Virus record (IMG/VR): IMGVR_UViG_3300046462_000403
Location: 1-25,295 of that record
From: a virus
Length of the DNA: 25,295 bases
Direction: 5' to 3' (one strand)
Below the pieces are notes generated by a model that saw only the letters and a list, made by a program, of their open reading frames with translations, did no database searches and had not been told where the DNA came from. Position 1 is the stretch's first letter; the number at the start of each line of letters is the position of its first letter. The position numbers were made by a program, and so were the translations under genes. This document shows positions 1-6,168 of the stretch, piece after piece.

Positions 1-127
1 CGCGGCGAAAGAGGCGATACAGGAGAAATTCCGGGAGCTCGCAAAGACCGCGCACCCGGATCTTGGCGGGAGCCCGGAGCTGTTCGACCGGATCAGGCGC
101 GCCCGCGATGAGGCAATGAGCCAATGA
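1..127 (+). CDS. J-domain (DnaJ-like) protein, C-terminal fragment
   Basis: The gene is cut by the window edge; the visible frame runs from base 2 to the TGA at 125-127 (41 residues). It contains the HPD tripeptide diagnostic of J domains, in the context KFRELAKTAHPDLGGSPELF, followed by a basic/acidic helix resembling J-domain helix III/IV. J domains stimulate Hsp70 (DnaK) ATPase through HPD, so this is probably a small co-chaperone-like phage protein that ends just after its J domain. Its stop overlaps the next start by 4 nt (ATGA), so the two are probably translated together. The amino-terminal half is outside the window, so total length and any extra domain are unknown. Confidence 0.7.
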   Translation, partial: AAKEAIQEKFRELAKTAHPDLGGSPELFDRIRRARDEAMSQ

Positions 128-399
128 AACCGTGCATCTGTCCGACCTGCGGATATTTCATGGACGCGGCCTCGCACATGAAAGACGAGAAGCGCAAGCC
201 GAAACCGGACGACGTCAGCCTGTGTATGTCATGCGGTGAGCTGCTGGTTTTCACCGCCGACCTATCAATGCGCCTTCCAACTCCGGCGGAGCTGCAAAGC
301 ATGAACCCCGCTACCCGGCGCGAAATAGCGAGGATCAGGGCCGCCATAAAACAGGTAGTCCCCGCCGGCGGCCTCGCCCGCCGTGAGAATGAGGTTTGA
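124..399 (+). CDS. Small zinc-ribbon protein, conserved phage type
   Basis: This 91-residue protein has two knuckles, CPTC (C6/C9) and CMSC (C34/C37), 24 residues apart. That is the layout of a rubredoxin-like zinc ribbon, so it should bind one Zn2+ through four cysteines. The remaining helix-rich C-terminus is basic. Similar small two-knuckle proteins are common in phage accessory regions, but I know no assigned function. The ATG at 124 overlaps the preceding J-domain stop by 4 nt, which supports this start. A regulatory or scaffolding role is possible but not shown by the sequence. Confidence 0.75.
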   Translation: MKPCICPTCGYFMDAASHMKDEKRKPKPDDVSLCMSCGELLVFTADLSMRLPTPAELQSMNPATRREIARIRAAIKQVVPAGGLARRENEV

Positions 400-403
400 G
401 CCA

Positions 404-529
404 ATGATAACCGCCATCGTCGGGCTTTCATTGCTCGGATTTCGATACCTGCCGGCGTGGTCGGTTCCGGCCATCGCCTTTGCGATCGACATTTATTTGG
501 TTTTCTCAGGGAAGGAGTCGTTTCCATGA
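404..529 (+). CDS. 41-aa small membrane protein
   Basis: This short ORF begins with an ATG 4 nt after the preceding stop and ends with a TGA that overlaps the next start (ATGA at 526-529). The peptide is strongly hydrophobic, with segments TAIVGLSLLGF and VPAIAFAIDIYLVF separated by a short polar turn, so one long or two short membrane helices are likely. It fills an otherwise empty gap in a tightly coupled gene run, and that is the main reason to believe it is real. I recognise no family. It is too short to judge by coding statistics alone. Confidence 0.6.
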   Translation: MITAIVGLSLLGFRYLPAWSVPAIAFAIDIYLVFSGKESFP

Positions 530-744
530 CGCGCGCAGAGCATTTGGCATGGTGCAAAAAGCGGGCCCACGAATATCTGGACCAGGGCGACATAACCCAA
601 GCCGTGACGTCCATGCTTTCCGACCTGGGCAAGCATCCGGAGACGGCAGTTAGGCCGGGGTCGCCGCTCAATCAGCTCGGGCTTCTGGCCTGTATGTCCG
701 GCGACCAGCGCGAGGCCGCACGGTTCATCGACGGTTTTAATTGA
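526..744 (+). CDS. Conserved hypothetical phage protein (72 aa)
   Basis: The start at 526 (MTRAEHLAWC) is chosen over an upstream in-frame ATG at 457. It has an AAGGAG ribosome-binding site 9 nt upstream and a 4-nt overlap with the preceding stop. The protein is a helical 72-mer with a pattern I recognise from many phage genomes: a start resembling R-x-EHLAWCKKRA, a central TSMxSDLxKHPET segment and a terminal FIDGFN or WIEGFN. No biochemical role is known to me. It has no membrane segment or metal-binding motif. It ends in a 4-nt overlap (ATGA) with the DUF5131 gene. Confidence 0.8.
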   Translation: MTRAEHLAWCKKRAHEYLDQGDITQAVTSMLSDLGKHPETAVRPGSPLNQLGLLACMSGDQREAARFIDGFN

Positions 745-1604
745 TGGGAGCGAACACGGAGATTTCCTGGTGCGACCATACATTTAACGCCTGGGTTGGC
801 TGCACCAAAGTCTCCGCCGCTTGCGATTTTTGCTATGCGGAGACCTGGGCCAAGCGGAGCGGCCATCCGGAGTTGTGGCGCGGGACCGTGCGCCGGACGA
901 CGCCGGAGAATTGGAAACAGCCGATCAAGTGGAACGCAAAGGCCGCGCGGGATGGCGTCCGCTATAGGGTGTTTTGTGCCAGCCTGTCCGACGTGTTCGA
1001 CAATCAGGCACCCCCGCAATGGCGCGGCGATTTGTGGGGGCTAATCCACGAGACGCCCAATTTGGACTGGCTGCTTCTGACAAAGCGGCCGCAGAATATC
1101 CGCCACATGCTCCCGGTCGATTGGGACAATTTCACAAATGTATGGCTCGGAACGACCGTCGAGAACCAAACGGAAGCCGATCGCCGCATCCCGCATCTGC
1201 TGGCTGTCCCGGCGAAAGTGCATTTCCTTTCATGCGAGCCGTTGCTCGGGCCGGTTGACGTTAGCCTTTGGACCTTCCTTGGTTATCCCAGGATTGGTTG
1301 GGTAATCTGTGGCGGCGAGAGCGGCGGAAAGGCGCGGCCGATGCACCCGGATTGGGCGAGGTCTCTCCGCGATCAATGCGCGGCGGCCGGCGTGGCGTTC
1401 CACTTCAAGCAATGGGGTGAGTGGGTAACTGAAATTCAGTCCCCGGAGGATATTGTCCTGCCCGGAGAATCGCGCGGGCCGTGGGCGACCTACCACATGG
1501 GGACCGACGAATGGGGCGGCGACCTAACGCAGGTTTTCAAAGTCGGCAAGAAAGCCGCCGGCCGTCTCCTGGACGGCGTTGAGCACAACGGGTTTCCGGC
1601 GTGA
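744..1604 (+). CDS. DUF5131 / phage Gp37-Gp68 family three-Cys-motif protein
   Basis: This 286-residue protein begins GANTEISWCDHTFNAWVGC and carries C20-x6-C27-x2-C30 followed by Tyr. That spacing is characteristic of the Gp37/Gp68 (DUF5131) family and resembles the 4Fe-4S cluster site of radical-SAM enzymes. Further family signatures are WLLLTKRPQNI, FLSCEPLLGPV and WVICGGESG, the last like a glycine-rich strand of a TIM barrel. A radical-SAM-type reaction is therefore plausible, but I know of no established substrate. The ATG at 744 overlaps the upstream stop; the TTG at 741 is a less likely start. In bacteria this family is often next to a TcmP 'three-Cys-motif partner' gene; no TcmP-like gene is visible here. 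The next gene overlaps by 4 nt. Confidence 0.88.
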   Translation: MGANTEISWCDHTFNAWVGCTKVSAACDFCYAETWAKRSGHPELWRGTVRRTTPENWKQPIKWNAKAARDGVRYRVFCASLSDVFDNQAPPQWRGDLWGLIHETPNLDWLLLTKRPQNIRHMLPVDWDNFTNVWLGTTVENQTEADRRIPHLLAVPAKVHFLSCEPLLGPVDVSLWTFLGYPRIGWVICGGESGGKARPMHPDWARSLRDQCAAAGVAFHFKQWGEWVTEIQSPEDIVLPGESRGPWATYHMGTDEWGGDLTQVFKVGKKAAGRLLDGVEHNGFPA

Positions 1605-1924
1605 GCCACTACCCTCACGCGCCTGGATGGAAAGCCCAGGATACCGCCATTGAAGCGGCGAGGCTCATCGAGAGCAGGGCCGACACACTGAGAGCCAAAG
1701 CCTACGAACTATTTAAGCGCGGCTTTGAGCTCACGCCCGACGAGTGCGCGAAGCGTCTCCGGGAGGAGAAGCTCGCAATCCGTCCGCGGATTACCGAGCT
1801 CTTTAAGATGAATCTGATTATCGACAGCGGCGAGCGCCGCCGAAACGAAAGCGGCCGGTTCGCGATCGTGTACCGGATTCATCCAAACACACGGCCGCCC
1901 AGGCAGCGGGACCTTCCGCTATGA
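1601..1924 (+). CDS. Winged helix-turn-helix protein
   Basis: This 107-residue protein has a GTG start (GTGA overlap with the DUF5131 stop). The segment from about residue 43, LTPDECAKRLREEKLAIRPR, followed by ITELFKMNLI and a GERRRNESGR turn into IVYRI, reads as helix-helix-recognition helix-wing. The same pattern occurs in many small phage proteins that look like MarR-type winged-helix domains. It probably binds DNA, as a regulator or replication accessory factor, though its target is unknown. It overlaps the following ATG by 4 nt. Confidence 0.7.
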   Translation: MSHYPHAPGWKAQDTAIEAARLIESRADTLRAKAYELFKRGFELTPDECAKRLREEKLAIRPRITELFKMNLIIDSGERRRNESGRFAIVYRIHPNTRPPRQRDLPL

Positions 1925-2124
1925 GCGACCCGCTCCCCGCCAATCGTCACCGCTTCGATTGCGCCATCCGGACCAAGGCCGCGCCGTATGTGTGCGACTG
2001 CGGGGTTGACGCGATGGCCGACCGCATGCGCGCGATACTGAGGCTGTTTAAGCAACGCGGCTGCGCGGACTTCACCATGGCGGAGTGGGCGGAAGTTGAC
2101 GCGCTCATAGGGCCCAATGCGTAA
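1921..2124 (+). CDS. Hypothetical small protein (67 aa), Cys-containing
   Basis: The ATG overlaps the preceding stop (ATGA), which supports this start. The protein has three cysteines in its first half (FDC, VCDCG) and a second half predicted as two helices around MADRMRAILRLFKQ and TMAEWAEVDALIG. I do not recognise the family. A CxC plus distant Cys could bind a metal, but a fourth ligand is not obvious. It overlaps the next gene by 8 nt in another frame, as expected in this dense early-type cluster. Confidence 0.6.
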   Translation: MSDPLPANRHRFDCAIRTKAAPYVCDCGVDAMADRMRAILRLFKQRGCADFTMAEWAEVDALIGPNA

Positions 2125-2332
2125 CAAGACCGACTTTGTCCGCCATGCCGGCCTCGCCATGGAAGCGCTTTCCGCTTGTTTCACAGACGCCAAGGGCAAA
2201 CCGCGCCCGCACCGCGGAACGATCACATGCCCGAAATGCGCCGGCACGATCGACTATCTCGCAAAGACTTCTGCACCCGGCACGATATGGGGCAAGTGCC
2301 GGACTGCCAACTGCCTCGAATGGATGGTGTGA
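2117..2332 (+). CDS. Small zinc-ribbon protein (71 aa)
   Basis: The protein has CPKC (C38/C41) followed by CRTANC (C61/C66), a two-knuckle zinc ribbon with a tryptophan just before the second knuckle (TIWGKC) and another after it (CLEWM). Comparable phage proteins with a TCPKC...IWGKC...C.W layout are frequent. Their function is not known to me; nucleic-acid or protein binding is the usual inference for zinc ribbons. The N-terminal half is a short amphipathic helix. The start overlaps the end of the preceding gene by 8 nt, and the stop lies just before the DHH phosphoesterase start. Confidence 0.7.
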   Translation: MRNKTDFVRHAGLAMEALSACFTDAKGKPRPHRGTITCPKCAGTIDYLAKTSAPGTIWGKCRTANCLEWMV

Positions 2333-2334
2333 AA

Positions 2335-3282
2335 ATGGAAATGGGGAAGAAGCCGCTTTGTATTTATCACGGGTTTTGCGACGACGGATTCGGCGCCGCG
2401 TGGGCCCTACGCAAGGCAATGTCGCCGGACGCCTTCGAATACTACCCCGGCGTCTATCAACAGGAGCCGCCCGAAGTCACCGGCCGGCACGTTGTCCTGG
2501 TCGATTTCAGTTACAAGCGGCCTGTGCTCGAGAAAATGGCGGAGAGCGCCCGCTCAATTCTCATCCTGGACCACCACAAAACGGCGGAGGCGGATCTTGC
2601 CGGGTTTGGGATTCAGGCAAAGGAGCCGATCACTTACGAGCCGTGGATTTCATTGCTTGCCGCAGCCGATAACGAGGGACGCGCAGGGCCGGCGTCGAAG
2701 GTCGGCCTGGTTGCGACCGTGTTCGACATGAGCCGTTCCGGCGCCGGCATTGCCTGGGATTTCTTCAATCCGCTAACGCCGCGCCCGGAGTTCATCAACT
2801 ACCTTGAGGACCGCGACCTGTGGCGCCAGAAGCTCCCCGGCGGAGACCAATTCACGATCGCGCTCCGCTCATATCCGCAGGATTTCAAGGTGTGGGACCG
2901 TCTCGCCCGCAACGTGGACGACCTGATAAAGGAGGGCCATTCGATACACCGCTACTATCGGTTGCGCGTGGACGAGCTCAAACGCGCGGCGAAGGTCTGC
3001 CAGATTGTTGTTTACTCCGACGACTGGAAGGCACCCCGCACCGTCAAATGCCGCATCGCCAATGCGCCGTACTTCGCAGCCTCCGAGGTTGCCGGCGAGC
3101 TCGCCACTGACGACGTTGATTTCGGAGCCTGTTATTTCGAGAGCGAGAAGGGCTGGCAGTATTCGCTACGGTCGCGCACCGATTTCGACGTGAGCGAGGT
3201 TGCGCTCGCTTTCGGCGGAGGCGGCCACAAAGCCGCGGCAGGGTTCACGGTCGCATCGCCCGTTCACGAGGCGCCGTTCTGA
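2335..3282 (+). CDS. DHH-family phosphoesterase
   Basis: This 315-residue protein belongs to the DHH superfamily of Mn2+-dependent phosphoesterases (RecJ, NrnA, exopolyphosphatase relatives). The motifs are in the expected order: CDDGFGAAW near residue 15, LVDFSY at 55-60, the eponymous DHH at 79-81 (LDHHKTA) and a C-terminal DHHA1-type GGGGHKAAAGF from residue 294. The likely reaction is hydrolysis of phosphodiesters in short oligonucleotides or cyclic dinucleotides; the substrate cannot be told from sequence. The frame stays open back to 2176, but that would overlap the zinc-ribbon gene almost completely. I therefore take the ATG at 2335, 2 nt after that gene's stop; ATG 2341 is an alternative. 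Nucleotide recycling or defeat of nucleotide-signal defences are possible roles, by inference only. Confidence 0.9.
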   Translation: MEMGKKPLCIYHGFCDDGFGAAWALRKAMSPDAFEYYPGVYQQEPPEVTGRHVVLVDFSYKRPVLEKMAESARSILILDHHKTAEADLAGFGIQAKEPITYEPWISLLAAADNEGRAGPASKVGLVATVFDMSRSGAGIAWDFFNPLTPRPEFINYLEDRDLWRQKLPGGDQFTIALRSYPQDFKVWDRLARNVDDLIKEGHSIHRYYRLRVDELKRAAKVCQIVVYSDDWKAPRTVKCRIANAPYFAASEVAGELATDDVDFGACYFESEKGWQYSLRSRTDFDVSEVALAFGGGGHKAAAGFTVASPVHEAPF

Positions 3283-3497
3283 GGTTGTGTTCCCTCCTGC
3301 CATGCAGATTACCGCATGGATGGAATCCTGGGGTTTTGGACCGCCGCGCAGCAGGGCGAGGGAGCGACTGCTGCTAATCCCCTAATCGGAGATTATCCCA
3401 TGTCTGACCTGTATATTGTGTCGCGCACTTCTTGAGCAATTAAGAGGTCGGGTGATTGATGCGCCGCTTTCCGCACAAGATTAGGGATTGAAACATA
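3283..3497 (+). other. 215-nt non-coding gap with possible decayed small ORF
   Basis: This is the only sizeable gap in the plus-strand cluster, and its 3' half is less GC-rich than its surroundings. An ATG at 3400 opens an 11-codon frame (MSDLYIVSRTS) that ends at 3433. A shifted frame at about 3419-3484 reads RALLEQLRGRVIDAPLSAQD before a TAG. The two could be one small protein broken by a frameshift. No tRNA, strong promoter or terminator hairpin is apparent. Confidence 0.3.
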
Positions 3498-3788
3498 ATG
3501 ACACTGATTACAGATGAACTGGTTGAACGCACAATTGAGGTTTATGTCGGCATACCGTTCGCAGAATTTGCCGAGAACGCTCCAGAGACCGCATTGGGCG
3601 CGTGCCAACGAATGCACGCCGCTCTTTCTATTGCGGCGAGAGAAATAACAGAGGCTTGCGCGAAGGTGGCGCTGAACTGTCCGTTGGAAGCGGGGCGCGG
3701 CAACGTCAGAAAGTCGCGCCTCAGTTACCAAGAGATACAGTTTCAAATCGCCTCCGCCATTCGTGCTCTTGCCCGTGAGGTCGCGTGA
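3498..3788 (+). CDS. Hypothetical protein (96 aa)
   Basis: This is the last plus-strand gene before transcription converges. The protein is mostly helical (MTLITDELVERTIEVYVG..., then GACQRMHAALSIAAREITEACAKVAL and a C-terminal FQIASAIRALAREVA) with no membrane segment or catalytic motif. Its base composition is visibly less GC-rich than the genes before it, which may indicate separate acquisition. A GGGA lies about 10 nt before the ATG. The family is unrecognised. The opposite strand also has an open frame here, but it lacks a ribosome-binding site and overlaps the convergent boundary, so I prefer this one. Confidence 0.6.
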   Translation: MTLITDELVERTIEVYVGIPFAEFAENAPETALGACQRMHAALSIAAREITEACAKVALNCPLEAGRGNVRKSRLSYQEIQFQIASAIRALAREVA

Positions 3789-3827
3789 CCTCTCGCTGCC
3801 ATTGCTGAAAAGCTCTGGAATAGGGAC

Positions 3828-4160
3828 TCAGCGCTTGACGCAGGCCAGGAGCGCCGCCCGGAGTTTGGCGTCGTCCTGTTTCAGGATCGCGATATAGCCC
3901 TTTAGCCACGAAACCCCGTCCCAGGCCCCGAAGAAATCCGGGGTCAGTGTGGCGACGACAGGCTTCGCCGGCGGAGTGGGTACGGGTGGAATCGCCTTCT
4001 CCTCAATGCAGGAAACCGCCACCGGCACATCGACCGGCTTGGTGAGGACGATCGGTTCGCGCGGCAGCTCCGGCACGATCGGCGCGGCCGGCATGTGGCC
4101 GCAGGCCGTCCCAAAGAACATGATGCCAGCAATCAGCGGAACGTGGACATGATGGCTCAT
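3828..4160 (-). CDS. o-spanin (Rz1-like outer-membrane lipoprotein)
   Basis: This 110-residue protein has a short hydrophobic signal ending in a lipobox-like FGTAC, so the mature chain would start at a lipidated cysteine (C20). The following stretch is proline-rich (PIVPELPREP, PPVPTPPAKP), typical of Rz1-type outer-membrane spanins, and the C-terminus (LRAALLACVKR) is helical. The ATG at 4160 overlaps the i-spanin stop by 4 nt, the classic tandem spanin arrangement. The pair would link inner and outer membranes and disrupt the outer membrane at lysis. The frame continues upstream to 4388 but that part is inside the i-spanin gene. At 110 aa it is longer than many Rz1 proteins. Confidence 0.75.
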   Translation of the reverse strand: MSHHVHVPLIAGIMFFGTACGHMPAAPIVPELPREPIVLTKPVDVPVAVSCIEEKAIPPVPTPPAKPVVATLTPDFFGAWDGVSWLKGYIAILKQDDAKLRAALLACVKR

Positions 4161-4603
4161 TGGATTGGCTCCTGGATGAGGGCCACAAGATCCTTGTACG
4201 TGCCACTTTCGGGCTTTCGCGCGGCCAGCGCTATCGAGAGCTGTTGCGCCTCCCGCTTGTGGGCGTCCGCCTCTGCAATCGCATCCTGCGCGCGCTTGGC
4301 TGCAGCCGCGGCGACGGTCCTTAAATCGTCTGTCGCCTTGTTCTGAGCGGTAATCGCCTTGTCCTGCTTGTCCAGGGTGTCGTGGCAAACGGCCAGGTTG
4401 TTGGTCAGGACCGAGATTTTGTCCCCGTCCGCTTTGGTCTCCGCGGCATGGGCCTTGTCAATGACCGCAATGCGGCCTTCTTCGAGATTGTTGTCGGTCC
4501 AGTATCCGGCATATCCGCCGGCGGCCAACACGCCGGCACCGGCGATGCCGAGGAAGATCCAGTGAATCAGTTTGAAGCCGGAGAACACGGAAAAGAAATT
4601 CAT
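4157..4603 (-). CDS. i-spanin (Rz-like inner-membrane protein)
   Basis: This 148-residue protein starts at MNFFSVF, with a GAGGGG ribosome-binding site just upstream. The longer open frame to 4852 overlaps the transglycosylase and is rejected. A single N-terminal membrane helix (about residues 13-35, IHWIFLGIAGAGVLAAGGYAGY) precedes a long polar, alanine-rich coiled-coil region. That matches i-spanins, which are type II membrane proteins with a periplasmic coiled coil. Position directly before the lipoprotein gene and directly after the transglycosylase supports the role. Identification rests on architecture and context, since spanins are poorly conserved in sequence. Confidence 0.75.
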   Translation of the reverse strand: MNFFSVFSGFKLIHWIFLGIAGAGVLAAGGYAGYWTDNNLEEGRIAVIDKAHAAETKADGDKISVLTNNLAVCHDTLDKQDKAITAQNKATDDLRTVAAAAAKRAQDAIAEADAHKREAQQLSIALAARKPESGTYKDLVALIQEPIQ

Positions 4604-4623
4604 TGGAAGTTCCCCCTCACGAA

Positions 4624-5220
4624 TCACCGCGACAATAGCGCCTTCTGCGCGCCCCATCGGTAGATTTTCGGCGCGTAATCCAACGTCTCTTTCGCATAGG
4701 GCCCGGTAATCTGTGGCAGACAGGCCATGATCTGTGCATATCCCGCCGCGTTCCTGCATAATTTCTGCGCTTTGAGGATATTCCCCAGGCCGGCGTTGTA
4801 GGACGCGAGCCCGAGTTTGTGCCGATCGACTTCCGGGCGAGGACTGGACCAATCCGACATGAGCCGTCCCATGTAGAAGGCGCCCGCCTGAATCGCGTAC
4901 TTCGCGTCGTTCGGGTTCGCGCCTGGTACGCCCATCTGGCGGATCACATCAGCCCAACTTTGCGGCATGAACTGTGCCAGGCCCTTCGCCCCGACCGGGC
5001 TCACGGCGTCGGGGTTCAATCCCGATTCCTGCCAGAGCTGTCCCCAATACAGGGTCCAGTCAATCGTGGGGAGGTAGGTGTTCGCGGCCGTTCGAATCGG
5101 CGCGTCGTACCTATCGGATAATGAGAGCGGCTGCGACCATGCAGAAACCGATCCAGCGCAAACCGTAATACAGAGCGAGAGCGCGAGGCTCAGAGTGAAC
5201 CTTGCCAATAACGTGCTCAC
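4624..5220 (-). CDS. Lytic transglycosylase (SLT domain) with signal peptide
   Basis: From a GTG at 5220 the protein is 198 aa. A signal peptide (LLARFTLSLALSLCITVCAG, then SVSA|W as a good cleavage site) precedes an SLT/lysozyme-like fold. Catalytic Glu65 lies in WQESGLNPDA, followed by GAKGLAQFMPQSW and ASYNAGLGNI, all signature motifs of family 1 lytic transglycosylases. It should cleave the MurNAc-GlcNAc bond, forming 1,6-anhydroMurNAc, and here probably acts as a secreted endolysin. The frame is open to 5283 (ATG 5262 also possible), but only the GTG start places the signal peptide at the N-terminus and has a GGGG upstream. Either start overlaps the preceding membrane-protein gene by at least 110 nt. 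Confidence 0.85.
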   Translation of the reverse strand: MSTLLARFTLSLALSLCITVCAGSVSAWSQPLSLSDRYDAPIRTAANTYLPTIDWTLYWGQLWQESGLNPDAVSPVGAKGLAQFMPQSWADVIRQMGVPGANPNDAKYAIQAGAFYMGRLMSDWSSPRPEVDRHKLGLASYNAGLGNILKAQKLCRNAAGYAQIMACLPQITGPYAKETLDYAPKIYRWGAQKALLSR

Positions 5221-5332
5221 TGAATTTGACCCCGTTGTTCCAGTTGAGGAATCGGGAGCCATAATAGACCAGCAGCAGCGCAAGCGCCGTGTAGAAAAGG
5301 TTTAGGCCGTTTGCCGTCAGAAAATAGTTCAT
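5111..5332 (-). CDS. Small membrane protein with two TM helices, holin candidate (73 aa)
   Basis: The protein starts MNYFLTANGL, with a GGGGG 2-4 nt before the ATG and a 4-nt overlap with the previous stop. One hydrophobic helix lies near residues 9-28 (LNLFYTALALLLVYYGSRFL) and another at the C-terminus (LRWIGFCMVAAALIIR), with a polar loop between them. I recognise no family. Its place immediately before a signal-bearing transglycosylase and spanins makes it one of three or four holin candidates. The last 110 nt also encode the transglycosylase signal peptide in another frame. Confidence 0.6.
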   Translation of the reverse strand: MNYFLTANGLNLFYTALALLLVYYGSRFLNWNNGVKFSEHVIGKVHSEPRALALYYGLRWIGFCMVAAALIIR

Positions 5333-5433
5333 CGCCCCCGTCCGCAATTCGTGACGATGAAGGCGATAAGGTAAGCGCCCCAAATCACGAAGAACACTTC
5401 GAGGAGGGTACGCGATTCGTGCGGCAATGCCAT
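5329..5433 (-). CDS. 34-aa single-TM peptide
   Basis: This tiny ORF reads MALPHESRTLLEVFF, then VIWGAYLIAFIVTNCGRGR. It is a single membrane helix with a basic tail. It is supported by 4-nt ATGA overlaps with both neighbours (start at 5433 shared with the stop of the 70-aa gene; stop at 5329 shared with the 73-aa gene). A longer open frame up to 5577 overlaps the 70-aa membrane gene and is rejected. The role is unknown; a pinholin or holin regulator is conceivable. Confidence 0.5.
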   Translation of the reverse strand: MALPHESRTLLEVFFVIWGAYLIAFIVTNCGRGR

Positions 5434-5645
5434 CAGTGAGTGGGCAGTCCAGCGAGCGGGATTCTGTAGCCGTCGAGAATTATCGCAATCACGGCGATAA
5501 GCGCAAAGACGACGATCAAAACCCGGAGCACGGTGTTGAACGGATCCGGCAGGCCGAGCGCACCAAGCGCCCACCAAAAGCAGTAAAAGACCAGTCCGGC
5601 CAGAACGAGCGTGAGCAACAAACTCAAAAGCGCCGCTACCATCAT
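5433..5645 (-). CDS. Small two-TM membrane protein (70 aa), holin candidate
   Basis: The start is supported by a GGAG 7 nt upstream of the ATG at 5645; a second ATG follows immediately. Helices lie at about residues 4-29 (LLSLLLTLVLAGLVFYCFWW) and 42-59 (LRVLIVVFALIAVIAIIL), separated by GLPDPFNT. This outline recalls the short Thivi_2564-type membrane proteins seen in proteobacterial phages. The two-TM size and position at the head of the lysis genes fit a class II holin, but similarity alone does not prove it. The ribosome-binding site lies in the end of the upstream gene. Confidence 0.6.
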   Translation of the reverse strand: MMVAALLSLLLTLVLAGLVFYCFWWALGALGLPDPFNTVLRVLIVVFALIAVIAIILDGYRIPLAGLPTH

Positions 5646-5655
5646 CGCGTCTCTC

Positions 5656-6168
5656 CTATTTTGCCTGTGCTGCAGCCGCCGCTTTTGCAGCGGGGCTCGG
5701 TACCGGCGTCGGGGTGACTGCCGGCCCCGGAGCCATCGGCGCCTCCGGTATCAGTTCGCGACACTCAGGGATGCGCTGGCTCGCTTTCGGGTTGATCACA
5801 GCGGCGTCGAGGTCAATCTGCAAATGCCGATAGGCGAAGTCCATCGAGGGGCCGTTGCCTTCCATAATCGCCAAACATTGCAACGTGCGATCGGATTTAA
5901 TGTCGGACTCAATGCCTCTGGCAGCGGACATTTGCCCCTGTTCAAACAAAATTCTCACGTCGGATGCCAGCGCAAAACCGCTAATCCCCTGCCCTCCCCA
6001 AGAGAGATAACCAAGGGTGGCTATGATGTATAAAAACATGATGCCTCCAAGGATCACGATGGAATAAGCGACTCGCTGGCGCCACTCGTAAATCGCCTGC
6101 TCTTCCGTGGCACCCTTGACCGGCATTGACAGCAGCGCCATTGCCAGATTCTTGAAAAACTGGATCAC
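5656..6168 (-). CDS. Bitopic membrane protein of unknown function (170 aa)
   Basis: The protein begins at a GTG (6168) with a strong AGGGGGG ribosome-binding site 4-5 nt upstream. A cytoplasmic N-terminus of about 32 residues precedes one membrane helix (residues 33-57, SIVILGGIMFLYIIATLGYL). A periplasmic-sized domain of about 80 residues with one pair of cysteines (QCLAIM, PECREL) follows, then a proline/alanine-rich tail ending in repeated alanines. I do not recognise the family. It stands between the virion genes and the small lysis proteins, so it could be an anti-holin-like or superinfection-exclusion membrane protein; neither is demonstrated. Confidence 0.7.
   Translation of the reverse strand: MIQFFKNLAMALLSMPVKGATEEQAIYEWRQRVAYSIVILGGIMFLYIIATLGYLSWGGQGISGFALASDVRILFEQGQMSAARGIESDIKSDRTLQCLAIMEGNGPSMDFAYRHLQIDLDAAVINPKASQRIPECRELIPEAPMAPGPAVTPTPVPSPAAKAAAAAQAK

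Noticed and set aside
2136-2672. Plus-strand 178-aa frame overlapping the zinc-ribbon and DHH genes
   Set aside because: Arg/Pro-rich shadow frame; both overlapped genes have family motifs in their own frames.
3302-3385. 27-codon ORF starting MQITAWMESWGFG
   Set aside because: It is very short, lacks a ribosome-binding site, has no overlap with neighbours and no recognised relative; it may be chance.
3393-3746. Minus-strand 117-aa frame opposite the 96-aa plus-strand gene
   Set aside because: It would start inside the convergent region and overlap the plus-strand gene completely; the ATG lacks a ribosome-binding site and the product has no recognised pattern.
4157-4852. Longer version of the i-spanin frame (231 aa)
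   Set aside because: The N-terminal 83 residues come from within the transglycosylase gene; the start at 4603 has a ribosome-binding site and puts the membrane helix at the N-terminus.
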